NCBI RefSeq assembly: GCF_001514235.1
Contig: NZ_KQ948925.1
Span: 435,469-499,468 of the forward strand
Direction of reading: 5' to 3'
DNA from: Streptomyces caeruleatus
Lineage (GTDB): Bacteria; Actinomycetota; Actinomycetes; Streptomycetales; Streptomycetaceae
Length of the DNA stretch: 64,000 nt
Every line of letters begins with the position of its first letter. Positions within the stretch are counted from its first letter, which is position 1. Shown piece after piece: positions 1-9,669 of this stretch. The position numbers and the translations under genes were made by a program. The notes under the pieces were generated by a model. That model was not told the DNA's origin. It was given only the letters and a program-made list of their open reading frames with translations, and made no database searches.

Positions 1-1
1 G

Positions 2-542
<541 letters not shown>

Positions 543-550
<8 letters not shown>

Positions 551-665
551 CGTGACTGCGACGGACGTGACTGCGACGGACGTGACTGCGACTGGCGTGC
601 CGGTGACTGGCGTGACCGCGACCGACGTGACCGTGACCGATGTGACCGTGACTGAGGCGGCTGTG
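543..665 (+). repeat. Degenerate 15-bp tandem repeat in the 5' end of the reductase gene
   Basis: Units resembling GTGACTGCGACGGAC repeat in tandem with increasing divergence. The period of 15 bases keeps the reading frame and encodes VTDVT/VTATD-like pentads. Each unit supplies an in-frame GTG. Confidence 0.8.
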
Positions 666-1418
666 ACAGAGACGTTCGCTCCCTCGACCCGTTTCGCCGT
701 GCCCGGGCGGATCGCCGTCAGCAACCGGGCCGCCGCGCTGTGGCAGACCGCGACGATCACCGAGATCCGCCGCGAGACCCCGCACGCCGCCACCTTCCGG
801 TTCGCGGTGCCGGCCTGGGCGGGTCACCTGCCGGGCCAGCACCTGATGCTGCGGCTGACCGCGCGGGACGGCTATGTGGCCCAGCGCCACTACTCGATCG
901 CGTCCGCACCGGACGACTCCGGCCACATCGAGCTGACCCTGGACCATGTCGAGGGCGGTGAGGTGTCCGGCTGGTTCCACTCGGTGGCCGAGCCCGGCGA
1001 CACGGTCGAGGTGCGCGGCCCGCTCAGCGGCTTCTTCGCCTGGCCCGGCGACCGGCCCGCGCTGCTGGTCAGCGCCGGCTCGGGTGTCGTACCGCTGATG
1101 TCGATGGTGCGCCACCACCGGGCACGTGGCCTGGACGTGCCGCTGCGGCTGCTGGTGTCGGCGCGCAGCCCCGAGGAGCTGATCTACGCGCGGGAGTACG
1201 GCGCGGAGACGACGCCCGTGTTCACCCGGAGTGCGCCGCAGGGTGTGGCCGTGGGACGTATGGCCGCCGCACATGTGGCGTCCCTCCTGGCCGAGCGGCC
1301 TCCCGGTGGGTGGGAGGCCTATGTGTGCGGGTCCAACGGCTTCGCCGAGCACGCGTCCCGGCTGCTGGTGGCGGCCGGTCAGCCTGTGGACCGAATCCGG
1401 ATCGAACGCTTCGGCTGA
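543..1418 (+). CDS. FAD/NAD(P)-binding ferredoxin reductase-like oxidoreductase
   Basis: This is a ferredoxin-NADP reductase-type flavoprotein of about 291 residues if it starts at GTG 543. It has an FAD-binding barrel with RHYSIAS near residue 116, an NAD(P)-binding half with GSGVVPLMSM, and a C-terminal CGSNGFAE motif. No 2Fe-2S cysteine cluster is visible, so electrons probably pass to a separate carrier or to the molybdoenzyme encoded upstream. The chosen GTG overlaps the upstream stop codon, which implies translational coupling. The first 40 residues are a degenerate V-T-D/V-T-A-T repeat containing many GTG codons in frame, so the true start could be as late as GTG 663. The reductase fold begins only after residue 50. 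Confidence 0.8.
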
Positions 1419-1513
1419 ACGGCGGTGCCAGCGGCCCGGCGGTCCGCACCGGGGCCGCGTGTTCGTCCGGGATCGTCAGGAACGATGTCCGGCGTACGGG
1501 GTACCTGGACGTC

Positions 1514-2098
1514 ATGCGAGATCTGGTGCGGGACCGGTACCGACGGCGCAGTTCGCTGCGGCGCCGGTCGGATGTCGTCGAGGCGTGGACGTTGGCGGTG
1601 GTGGCCGTCCTGCTCCTCGTGCTGGCGCCCCTGGTCGGGGTGTTGACGGCCTGGTGGGCCCATGACAGCGCCCGGGTGACGGCCCAGGAACAGCGCGCCG
1701 AACGCCGGCAGGTCCGGGCCGAGGTCGTCGGCAGGCCCTCCGACACGCTGCCCATGGCACATGGCGGACGGCAGCCGTCCGCGAGGACGGCCGTGCGCTG
1801 GGCGGAGCCGGACGGCACCGCGCGCACGGCCACGGCGCGCGTCCCGGCGGGCGCGCGGAACGGCGAGACGGTCGACGTGTGGCTGGACTCCCAGGGTCGG
1901 AGCGTGGCCCCGCCTGCGGACGGCAGGGCGATCCTGCAGCACGCCATCACCATCGGTGTCTGCGCCACGGGCGGCACGGTCGGCGTGATCCTCCTGGGCC
2001 ACATGGTCGTACGCCACACAGCGATGCGCCGCCGTCTGGCCGAATGGGAACAGGAGTGGGCCGCGACGGAGCCGGAGTGGACGGGCCGTCGGGCATGA
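1514..2098 (+). CDS. Two-helix membrane protein (Rv1733c-like)
   Basis: This 194-residue protein has an arginine-rich N-terminus (MRDLVRDRYRRRSSLRRR), a first membrane helix near residues 26-46, an extracytoplasmic domain of about 90 residues and a second helix near 150-172 before a charged tail. The layout matches the Rv1733c-like actinobacterial membrane family, which has no known enzymatic role. ATG 1514 is the first start that gives this layout; longer frames upstream run through the preceding gene's 3' region. It is the last gene of this plus-strand block and meets the deaminase gene tail to tail at a hairpin. Confidence 0.7.
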   Translation: MRDLVRDRYRRRSSLRRRSDVVEAWTLAVVAVLLLVLAPLVGVLTAWWAHDSARVTAQEQRAERRQVRAEVVGRPSDTLPMAHGGRQPSARTAVRWAEPDGTARTATARVPAGARNGETVDVWLDSQGRSVAPPADGRAILQHAITIGVCATGGTVGVILLGHMVVRHTAMRRRLAEWEQEWAATEPEWTGRRA

Positions 2099-2129
2099 CC
2101 CGGCATGGCATGGACTGGTATGCCCCGGG
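2099..2129. terminator. Bidirectional hairpin between convergent genes
   Basis: CCCGG/CCGGG and GGCAT/ATGCC arms (2099-2103 with 2125-2129, 2107-2111 with 2120-2124) form a stem with a three-base bulge in the 41-base gap between convergent stops. Confidence 0.5.
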
Positions 2130-2139
2130 CCCATAGGCC

Positions 2140-3519
2140 CTACGCGGTCTCTTGCATACGGCGGGCGATGCCGTCGTGCGTCCGTAGGGCATCGGCCAGT
2201 CCCGGCAGCCGGGGCTCGCCGCGGTCGACCAGGATCCGGCCGCCGACCACCGTGGTCCAGGCCCGGGCGGGGCCGCAGCGCAGCCAGGCCTCGACCGGAT
2301 CGCTGACCGCACCGGCCAGGGCGACCTCGTGCAGGTCCCAGACGACCAGGTCGGCGCAGGCGCCGGGGCGCAGATGGCCCAGTTCGTCGGCCCGGCCCAG
2401 GCAGCGCGCCGAGCCACGGGTGGCGACGTCGAGGGCATCGCGGGCGGTCATCGCGCCGGGTCCGCCGCGGTAGCGGCCCAGCAGCAGCGCGGCCCGGGTC
2501 TCCATCCAGAGGGAGGCGTGGTCCGTGGAGGCCGAGCCGTCGCAGCCGAGGCCGACGGGCAGACCAAGCTCACGCATCTCCTTCACGCGCGCGGTGCCGC
2601 AGCCGATGAGCATGTTGGAGCTGGGGCAGTGCGCGACGCCGACGCCCGCCGCCGCGAGACGGCGCAGCTCGGTGTCGTTCGGGTAGATGCAGTGCGCGAC
2701 CCAGCTGCGGTCGCTCATCCACCCCGTCTCCTCGAAGTACTCGACGGGGCGGCAGCCGTAGGTCTCCAGGCAGTAGGTGTCCTCGTCGTGGTCCTCGGCG
2801 AGGTGGGTGTGCAGCCGTACGTCGTGGCGCTCGGCGAGTTCGGCGGTCGCGGTCATCAGGGACTTGGTCACCGAGAACGGTGAACAGGGCGCGAGCGCGA
2901 CCCGGACCAGTGCGCCGGGTCCGGGGTCGTGGTAGCTCCGGATCAGGCGCTCGCTGTCGGCCAGCACCTCGTCCTCGGTCTGGGTGACGCTCCTCGGCGG
3001 CAGCCCTCCGTCGTCGACGGAGCGGGTCATCGAGCCGCGGGTGGCGTGGAAGCGGAAGCCGATGTCGCGGGCGGCGCGGATCTCGGCGTCGACGAGGCGT
3101 GGCCGGGGGTGGACGTACAAATGGTCGGAGGACGTGGTGCAGCCGCCCATCAGCAGTTCGGCCATGCCGACGTACGCCGACACGTACGCGGCCTCCTCGT
3201 CGAAGCCCGCCCAGAGGGGGTAGAGGGTGGTCAGCCAGTCGAACAGGGAGCCGTTCACGGCGGGCGCGTAGGAGCGGGTGAGGTTCTGGTAGATGTGGTG
3301 GTGCGTGTTGACGAGACCGGGGGTGACGAGTCGTCCGGCCGCCGAGACCGTCGTGCGGGCCTCGGGCTCGCTCCCGGCCGTGCCGACGGCGGTGACCCGA
3401 TCACCGGTGACGGCCAGCCAGCCTCCCGGGATCTCCCGCTCTCCGTCCACGACCAGCAGTGCGGCGTCCCTGATCAGCAGTTCCACTGCCTGGACCGGAG
3501 CTTCGACGGCAGACGTCAT
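2140..3519 (-). CDS. 8-oxoguanine deaminase-like amidohydrolase
   Basis: This 459-residue metal-dependent amidohydrolase belongs to the guanine/8-oxoguanine/hydroxyatrazine deaminase group. It shows the NTHHHIYQN metal site after an N-terminal beta-sandwich, HTHLAED, WVAHCIYP (zinc histidine) and GCDGSASTDH with the catalytic aspartate. It probably deaminates an oxidised or substituted purine in the cytoplasm for purine salvage. The frame stays open far upstream, but homology begins at the ATG at 3519. A TACCAT hexamer lies six bases upstream of that ATG and there is no Shine-Dalgarno sequence, which suggests a leaderless transcript. The exact substrate cannot be settled from sequence. Confidence 0.85.
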   Translation of the reverse strand: MTSAVEAPVQAVELLIRDAALLVVDGEREIPGGWLAVTGDRVTAVGTAGSEPEARTTVSAAGRLVTPGLVNTHHHIYQNLTRSYAPAVNGSLFDWLTTLYPLWAGFDEEAAYVSAYVGMAELLMGGCTTSSDHLYVHPRPRLVDAEIRAARDIGFRFHATRGSMTRSVDDGGLPPRSVTQTEDEVLADSERLIRSYHDPGPGALVRVALAPCSPFSVTKSLMTATAELAERHDVRLHTHLAEDHDEDTYCLETYGCRPVEYFEETGWMSDRSWVAHCIYPNDTELRRLAAAGVGVAHCPSSNMLIGCGTARVKEMRELGLPVGLGCDGSASTDHASLWMETRAALLLGRYRGGPGAMTARDALDVATRGSARCLGRADELGHLRPGACADLVVWDLHEVALAGAVSDPVEAWLRCGPARAWTTVVGGRILVDRGEPRLPGLADALRTHDGIARRMQETA

Positions 3520-3621
3520 GGCGTCATGGTAGGCGGTTGACCGGGAGAGATCTGGCGAGTCCTCCGACCTCACCCGTACGGTGTGGTCGCCCGCAGTCAC
3601 TCTTCGAAAAGGCGGTCCTCC

Positions 3622-4590
<969 letters not shown>

Positions 4591-4666
4591 GGGACGCCCG
4601 GTGCTCAGGGTGCGCGGGGTGCGCCGGCCTCGGGTGAGGTCGGCGCGTTCGGCACCTTCCATCCAG

Positions 4667-4680
4667 TCCGACCAGTCGGT
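4667..4680. promoter_or_regulatory. Palindrome resembling a TetR-family operator
   Basis: CCGAC-CA-GTCGG (4668-4679) lies in TCCGACCAGTCGGTATGTT, upstream of the serine hydrolase gene. The form resembles actinobacterial TetR-type operators. No TetR gene is adjacent, so the cognate regulator is unknown. Confidence 0.4.
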
Positions 4681-4690
4681 ATGTTCAGGG

Positions 4691-4720
4691 AGCCCGGGCC
4701 TCGCTGTCGCGGCCCGGGCT
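4691..4720 (+). terminator. 10-bp GC-rich hairpin upstream of the serine hydrolase
   Basis: AGCCCGGGCC and GGCCCGGGCT form a perfect 10-bp stem with a 10-base loop. It lies 100 bases after the esterase stop and 27 bases before the next start. It may terminate the esterase transcript or form part of a structured leader. Confidence 0.5.
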
Positions 4721-4746
4721 TCCGGCGGAGGACGAGGGGTGGGCTC

Positions 4747-5913
4747 ATGAGGGAGCACGAGACAGAGGTGCACGGGCACTGCGATCCGCGGTTCGCGGCG
4801 GTGCGGACGGTGTTCGAGGCGAACTTCCGGGAGCGCGGGGAACTGGGCGCGGCCCTCGCGGTCACGGTCGGCGGTGAGACCGTGGTGGACCTGTGGGGCG
4901 GGTGGGCGGACGCGGCGCGCAGCCGCCCTTGGCAGCGGGACACGCTGGTCAACGTGTGGTCGACGACCAAAGGTCCGACAGCCCTGTGCGCGCACATCCT
5001 CGCCGACCGTGGGCTGCTCGACCTGGACGCGCCGGTGGCCGCGTACTGGCCGGAGTTCGCCGCGGCGGGCAAGGAGGAGATCCTCGTACGGCATCTGCTG
5101 TCGCATCGCGCCGGTCTGTCCGGTCTGCGGGAGCCGCACTCGCTCCAGCAGCTCTGCGACTGGGAGTTGACGACCCAGCGGCTCGCGGCCATGGAGCCGT
5201 GGTGGGCGCCGGGGACGCGGTCCGGGTATCACGCGTTCACGTACGGGTTCCTGGTCGGGGAGGTCGTGCGGCGGGTGTCGGGGCTGCTGCCCGGGGCCTT
5301 CCTGGAGCGGGAGGTGACCGGGCCGCTCGGGATCGACTTCGCGATCGGGTTGCCGCAGAAGGAGTCCGGGCGGGCGGCCGAGCTGGTGCAGCCGCCGGCC
5401 ATGTCGAGCAGTGAACAGGCGGAGATTTTCAGCCAGTTGGCGCCCGCCGCCCTGGCCGCGATGGTCAACCCGGCGGTGGGGGCGGAGCAGGCCAACTCGC
5501 CCGAGTGGCGGGCCGCCGAGATCCCCGCCGCGAACGGACACGGCACCGCACGGGCCATCGCCGCGCTGTACGGGATCTTCGCTGGTGGCGGGACGTACGA
5601 CGGCCACCGCGTCCTGTCGCCCGAGGCCGCCGAGCGGGTGCGCGAGGGGCAGGGCAGCTGCCGCGATCTGGTGGTCGGGGCCGGGTTCGAGAACGAGACC
5701 GAGGTCGGTCTCGGCCTCTGGCTGAGCGGGGAGAACGGCTCGTACGGACCCAATCCACGGGCTTTCGGACACGACGGCTTCGGCGGCTCGTGCGGTCTGG
5801 CCGATCCGGAGGCGGGAGTGTCGCTGGGCTACGTGATGAACCGGATGGGGCCTCATATCGCGGACGACCCGAGGAAGATGGCGCTGATCGACGCCGTGTA
5901 CGGCGCTCTGTGA
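4747..5913 (+). CDS. Beta-lactamase-fold serine hydrolase (EstB/class C type)
   Basis: This 388-residue serine hydrolase of the penicillin-binding-protein fold carries STTK near residue 72 as the S-x-x-K nucleophile motif, a conserved tyrosine in SGYHAFTYG and an HDGFGG box in place of the K-T-G motif. These features fit family VIII esterases/EstB-like enzymes rather than true beta-lactamases. No signal peptide is visible, so a cytoplasmic esterase acting on small acyl esters is likely. ATG 4747 begins MREHETEVHGHCDPRF, the usual start of this family. The palindrome and hairpin upstream may control it. The physiological substrate is unknown. Confidence 0.8.
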   Translation: MREHETEVHGHCDPRFAAVRTVFEANFRERGELGAALAVTVGGETVVDLWGGWADAARSRPWQRDTLVNVWSTTKGPTALCAHILADRGLLDLDAPVAAYWPEFAAAGKEEILVRHLLSHRAGLSGLREPHSLQQLCDWELTTQRLAAMEPWWAPGTRSGYHAFTYGFLVGEVVRRVSGLLPGAFLEREVTGPLGIDFAIGLPQKESGRAAELVQPPAMSSSEQAEIFSQLAPAALAAMVNPAVGAEQANSPEWRAAEIPAANGHGTARAIAALYGIFAGGGTYDGHRVLSPEAAERVREGQGSCRDLVVGAGFENETEVGLGLWLSGENGSYGPNPRAFGHDGFGGSCGLADPEAGVSLGYVMNRMGPHIADDPRKMALIDAVYGAL

Positions 5914-5966
5914 GCGACGGTTCACGCGGGTCGTTTCGGCCGAAGTGACAGGCCGCCCTTTCTTTC

Positions 5967-5978
5967 TGGTTTAGACCA
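5967..5978. promoter_or_regulatory. dre-like operator (HutC-type GntR site)
   Basis: TGGTTTAGACCA differs by one base from the DasR core TGGTCTAGACCA and has the GT-N-TA-N-AC architecture of HutC-subfamily GntR operators. It lies 66 bases before the GntR gene start, so it could serve autoregulation or DasR control. Confidence 0.6.
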
Positions 5979-6043
5979 ATGCTTGGATCTGGTGGCGCAA
6001 CGAACCCGCACGGCTACGACACGTCACCAACAGGAGGCGCGGC

Positions 6044-6787
6044 ATGGTCCGCACCACCCCGCACGACCGCCCGCTCACCGAAGCGCAGCCGCTGTACTGG
6101 AGGATCGCCACCCGACTGCTCGGCGAGCTGCGCGACGGCACCATACCCCCCGGTGAACGGCTCCCGGCGGAACGGCAGTTGGCGCTGCACTTCGGGGTCA
6201 GCCGGGAGACCGTACGGCAGGCCCTGGAGGTGCTGCGCCACAGCGGTCTGGTCACCACCGACCGGCGGGGCAGCCATGCCACCCTGTCCGGTCCGCCGGT
6301 CGAGACCCCCTCGACGCTCACCTTCCCGGTGGGCGCCCGGTCCACGGCCCCGGGCGCGGTGGACCGGGCGACGGTCGCCTGGGAGACTCCCCCGCCGGAA
6401 CACGCCGAGGCGCTGGGGCTCGCCCCGCACCGGCCGACCTTGGTGCACCGCTACGAGTCCGCGGGCGCCGACGGCCACGGCCGACGCACCGCCGTGACGT
6501 CGTTCTCCGCGGTGGCGCTCGCCGAGGTGGCGGAGCTGGCCCGCTGCCGCGACCGGGCCGACGGCACCGGGTCGGCCGAGCTGCGCCGCGCCTACGACTG
6601 GATGCGTCGGGCGGGCCTCACGCTGCACCACCACGACGCCATCACCCGCCTCCCGGGCGCGCCTTCGGTGCGGGTGACCCGGCGCGTGCACGATCAGTAC
6701 GCCCGCCCCCTGGAGATCACTGACCTCGTCATGGACGCCCAACAGGACGCCCTGGTCTACGAGTTCACGCTGCCGGCGGCGGGCTGA
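6044..6787 (+). CDS. GntR-family regulator, HutC/UTRA subfamily
   Basis: This 247-residue regulator has an N-terminal winged-helix GntR domain (PLYWRIATRLLGELRDG, then GERLPAERQLALHFGVSRETVRQALEVL at residues 16-75) and a UTRA-like effector domain from about residue 95 that usually binds a sugar phosphate or small acid. It sits alone between the serine hydrolase and a convergent methyltransferase gene. ATG 6044 follows an AGGAGG Shine-Dalgarno sequence (CCAACAGGAGGCGCGGC). The dre-like palindrome upstream suggests autoregulation, or membership of the DasR N-acetylglucosamine regulon. Its targets are not evident from neighbours. Confidence 0.85.
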   Translation: MVRTTPHDRPLTEAQPLYWRIATRLLGELRDGTIPPGERLPAERQLALHFGVSRETVRQALEVLRHSGLVTTDRRGSHATLSGPPVETPSTLTFPVGARSTAPGAVDRATVAWETPPPEHAEALGLAPHRPTLVHRYESAGADGHGRRTAVTSFSAVALAEVAELARCRDRADGTGSAELRRAYDWMRRAGLTLHHHDAITRLPGAPSVRVTRRVHDQYARPLEITDLVMDAQQDALVYEFTLPAAG

Positions 6788-6916
6788 GCGCGCAGCCCCT
6801 CGCCTGCCGGGCCGGCGTCGGCAACCGGCCGTCAGCTCGGCCTTGTCACGTCCGGCGAGCTGGAGGTCGTCGGTGGCGGGACGGATTACAGAATCTAGTC
6901 CGCATTTCCAACTCTC

Positions 6917-7651
6917 CTAGTCAGGACGGCGCGCCACCACCATCCGCACCCGCGGGCTCCCGTCCGCTCGCCGCCCGAACTCCGGCAGGGCCGCGAGTTC
7001 CACCCGGAGGCCGGCCCGTTCCAGCTCGGCGCGCACCTCGCCGAGCCGGAAGGCCCGGTAGTACATGACGAAGGGCGGCCGCCACACGGCGTTGCGCACC
7101 CGCATCACCGCGTCGAAGCCGAGCAGCATCCAGTACGCGGGGGACGTGGCGCGGGGTGGGGCCACGACCGGGAAGGCGAAGGTTCCGCCGGGTCGCAGCA
7201 CGGAGTGGACCTGGGCGAACAGGCCCGGCAGCTCATGGGGGAGGAAGTGGCCGAACGCCCCGAAGCTCACCACGAGGTCGAAGGCCGAGGTGAACGGCAG
7301 GGCACGGGCGTCCGCACGCACCCAGGCGACGCGCGCACCCCCGGCCCCCACCTGGCGTCGGGCGACATCGAGCATGCCGGCGCTGAAATCGACCCCGGTG
7401 ACGCTGCGTCGGCACACCTCGGCCAGCACGTCAGCGCCGGCGCCCGTCCCACAGCACAGGTCGAGGCCGTCGTCGTACGGGCCGATCCGGTCGAGCGCCG
7501 TCGCGACGGCCGCGAGTACCGACTCCGGCGTACGGAACGGGGTGTGGTCGAACTTCGGGGCGAGCAGGTCGTAGCCGCGCTCGACGGACGACAGGGCCTG
7601 GACGGCGAGTTCACGCAGGGAGGGGCCTTCGGGGCTGAACATCCGCGTCAC
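6917..7651 (-). CDS. Class I SAM-dependent methyltransferase
   Basis: This protein of about 244 residues has a Rossmann methyltransferase core: motif I LDLCCGTGAGAD, an acidic end to strand 2 (VTGVDFSAGMLDVARR), VRADARALPF and LRPGGTFAFP. The substrate cannot be told from sequence. A GTG at 7651 overlaps the stop codon of the PadR gene as GTGA, the coupled arrangement seen repeatedly in this window; ATG 7642 three codons later is the alternative. It forms a two-gene operon with the PadR regulator, so the regulator may control this methyltransferase. Confidence 0.8.
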   Translation of the reverse strand: MTRMFSPEGPSLRELAVQALSSVERGYDLLAPKFDHTPFRTPESVLAAVATALDRIGPYDDGLDLCCGTGAGADVLAEVCRRSVTGVDFSAGMLDVARRQVGAGGARVAWVRADARALPFTSAFDLVVSFGAFGHFLPHELPGLFAQVHSVLRPGGTFAFPVVAPPRATSPAYWMLLGFDAVMRVRNAVWRPPFVMYYRAFRLGEVRAELERAGLRVELAALPEFGRRADGSPRVRMVVARRPD

Positions 7652-8205
7652 CCCGCGGCGACGCGCTGCTGAAGGACGGCGAGCACGCGCTCGCACCAGC
7701 GCAGGTTCTCCTCCTCGAAGGAAATACCGCGCAACAGCGTCAGATACGGTCCGACGCGGTCGGACTCGCGCAGGAACTCGTCCTCGGTACGTCCGTCGAG
7801 GAGGCGGTCGCGGACCCGGGCGTAGCGGTCGAGTTTGCCGCGTGCCCACGACATGCGCTCCTCGATCAGGGCCCTGGTGGTCTCGGGGTCCTCCATGGCC
7901 TGGAGCTTGATCAGGAGTTCGTCACGGACGGCCGTGGGGCGCCGGGGCGGCTCGGCGGCGAAGGCCCGCAGGTCCTCCCGGCCGGCCTCGGTGAGGGTGA
8001 ACATCCGCTTGTTCGGCCGGCGCTCCTGCTGTACGAACCGGGCCTCGACCAGGCCGTCCTGTGCGAGGCGTTCCAGCTCCCGGTAGAGCTGCTGCGGGGT
8101 CGCGGGCCAGAAGTTGGCGAACGACACGTCGAAGCTCTTCGAGAGTTCGTAGCCCGAGGCCTCGCCCTCCAGGAGGGCGGCGAGGACGGCGTACCTGAGG
8201 GACAT
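7648..8205 (-). CDS. PadR-family transcriptional regulator
   Basis: This 185-residue PadR/Vir regulator has an N-terminal winged helix (MSLRYAVLAALLEGEASGYELSKSF, then PQQLYRELERLAQDGLV) and a C-terminal helical dimerisation region containing the usual ALIEERMSWARGKLDRY helix. PadR proteins are ligand-responsive repressors. It is transcribed with the downstream methyltransferase (GTGA overlap) and divergently from a SnoaL-like protein, with a 70-base shared control region holding an AT-rich palindrome. ATG 8205 was chosen because the family motif starts there. Confidence 0.88.
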   Translation of the reverse strand: MSLRYAVLAALLEGEASGYELSKSFDVSFANFWPATPQQLYRELERLAQDGLVEARFVQQERRPNKRMFTLTEAGREDLRAFAAEPPRRPTAVRDELLIKLQAMEDPETTRALIEERMSWARGKLDRYARVRDRLLDGRTEDEFLRESDRVGPYLTLLRGISFEEENLRWCERVLAVLQQRVAAG

Positions 8206-8248
8206 ATGGACACGGTAACAGCAGGTGATTATTCTCATCGACACCTAC

Positions 8249-8260
8249 TCAACTAATTGA
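8249..8260. promoter_or_regulatory. Putative PadR operator
   Basis: TCAACTAATTGA is a near-palindrome in the AT-rich divergent region between the PadR gene and the SnoaL-like gene. It lies five bases before the AAGGTGAG ribosome site of the latter. Confidence 0.45.
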
Positions 8261-8275
8261 CTATAAGGTGAGCCG

Positions 8276-8674
8276 ATGCACGCGTTCCGCGAGGCGGTCG
8301 AGGCAGGCGACTTCGAGGCCGTGGAGGCCCTGCTGGCCGAGGACGTCGTCTTCACCAGCCCGGTCGTGTTCAAGCCGTACCCCGGCAAGGCCATCACGGC
8401 GGCCATCCTGCGCGGTGTGGTGCGGGTCTTCGAGGACTTCCGCTATGTGCGGGAGATCAACGACCCGGGCGGCCGCGACCACGCGCTGGTCTTCACCGCG
8501 CGCGTGGGCGGCCGGGAGATCACCGGCTGCGACTTCCTCCGGGTGAACGAGGACGGGCTGATCGACGACTTCATGGTCATGGTCCGCCCGCTGTCCGGCG
8601 CGCAGGCGTTGGCCGAGGCGATGGGGGCACAGTTCGAGCAGATCGCGAAGGAGGCGGAGGCGCGCTCGGCGTGA
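8276..8674 (+). CDS. SnoaL-like / NTF2-fold protein
   Basis: This 132-residue protein of the NTF2-like cone fold reads MHAFREAVEAGDFEAVEALLAED, then paired strands ending in CDFLRVNEDGLIDDFMVMVRPL. Members may be small hydrolases, isomerases or ligand-binding proteins; no catalytic residue pair can be named with confidence. ATG 8276 has AAGGTGAG immediately upstream. Its position divergent from the PadR gene suggests that PadR represses it. It could protect against, or modify, the ligand sensed by PadR. Confidence 0.75.
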   Translation: MHAFREAVEAGDFEAVEALLAEDVVFTSPVVFKPYPGKAITAAILRGVVRVFEDFRYVREINDPGGRDHALVFTARVGGREITGCDFLRVNEDGLIDDFMVMVRPLSGAQALAEAMGAQFEQIAKEAEARSA

Positions 8675-8752
8675 CGGCCCCGTCCGGCCGGAAGGTGCGC
8701 GTGTCCGGAATTCCTGCCGCCGCGCGTGACCCGTTCGCGGTTGGATGTCCTC

Positions 8753-9580
8753 ATGAGCACCGACGAGCACGCGCGGATGATGTCGGCCAACCAGGCCAAC
8801 TGGGACGCCCGCACACCCGTCCATCTCGCGAGCCGGTTCTACGGCCTCGACCAGGATCTCGATCCCGCGCGCTGGTTCGCCTCCTTCGAGTGGGACGACC
8901 TCGGTGAGCTGGCCGGTCGCGATGTGCTCCATCTCCAGTGCCACCTCGGCACCGAGACGATCGCCTTCGCGCAGCGCGGGGCGCGGGCCGTCGGCCTGGA
9001 CTTCTCCGAGGCGTCCGTGGCCGCGGCGAACGGGATCGCCGAGAAGGCGGGGCTCGACGTCACGTACGTACGGGCCAATGTGTACGACGCGGTGACGGCC
9101 CTGGGCGGGCGGCGGTTCGACGTGGTCTACACCGGCAAGGGCGCGCTGTGCTATCTGCCGGACCTCGACCGCTGGGCCGACGTCGTGTCCCGACTCCTGC
9201 GTCCCGGTGGCCGGTTGTACCTCGTCGAGTTCCATCCGCTGCTCAACTCCCTCGGCCCGAAACCCGGTCCGGGCGAGGGACCCGAGCTGCTGCTGCGCCA
9301 CGACTACCTGGGCGGCGGTGGCCCCGTGCACCGGGACGCGACGCACACCTACACCGACGGTCCGGCCGTCGAGGGCGCCACGGACAGCTATGAGTGGATG
9401 CACGGAATAAGCGAGGTCGTCAACGCGTTGGTACGTGCGGGACTGACCATCCGGCGCCTCACGGAGAGCGACGAGCTCCCCTGGCCCCGCTGGCCTCAGA
9501 TGGTGCGTACGGCGTCCGGTTGGTGGCGGCTCCCCGAGCCGCGCATCCCCCTGCTGTACGGACTGCTCGCCACACGCTGA
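8753..9580 (+). CDS. Class I SAM-dependent methyltransferase
   Basis: This 275-residue methyltransferase carries an N-terminal NQANWDARTPVHL motif common in actinobacterial small-molecule methyltransferases. Motif I reads DVLHLQCHLGTETIAFAQRGARAVGLDFS, followed by FDVVYTGKGALCYLPDLDRW and LRPGGRLYLVEFHPL. The C-terminal DELPWPRWPQMV stretch is typical of the subfamily. Its substrate is unknown. It starts 78 bases after the SnoaL-like gene and could be co-transcribed with it. A strong stem-loop follows its stop codon. Confidence 0.82.
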   Translation: MSTDEHARMMSANQANWDARTPVHLASRFYGLDQDLDPARWFASFEWDDLGELAGRDVLHLQCHLGTETIAFAQRGARAVGLDFSEASVAAANGIAEKAGLDVTYVRANVYDAVTALGGRRFDVVYTGKGALCYLPDLDRWADVVSRLLRPGGRLYLVEFHPLLNSLGPKPGPGEGPELLLRHDYLGGGGPVHRDATHTYTDGPAVEGATDSYEWMHGISEVVNALVRAGLTIRRLTESDELPWPRWPQMVRTASGWWRLPEPRIPLLYGLLATR

Positions 9581-9598
9581 ACCACCGTGGTACCGTCC

Positions 9599-9642
9599 AG
9601 ACAGCACTTGTGTACGCCCGGTCCTGGGCGCCAGTGCTGTCT
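9599..9642 (+). terminator. Long stem-loop between methyltransferase and Rho paralog genes
   Basis: AGACAGCACT (9599-9608) pairs perfectly with AGTGCTGTCT (9633-9642). Inside, CGCCC (9615-9619) pairs with GGGCG (9626-9630). It could terminate the methyltransferase transcript or form part of the Rho paralog's leader. Confidence 0.6.
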
Positions 9643-9654
9643 CACCTTCAGTTC

Positions 9655-9669
9655 GCCGGTCGTACCGGC
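9655..9669 (+). other. Second small hairpin in the Rho-paralog leader
   Basis: GCCGGT-CGT-ACCGGC forms a 6-bp stem with a three-base loop, 13 bases after the long stem-loop. It lies about 150 bases before the Rho-paralog start. Confidence 0.5.

Noticed and set aside
551..665. Short tandem repeats as a CRISPR array
   Set aside because: Units are contiguous, divergent, without spacers, and in frame with a gene. The same applies to the 19-bp repeats at 60911-60967.
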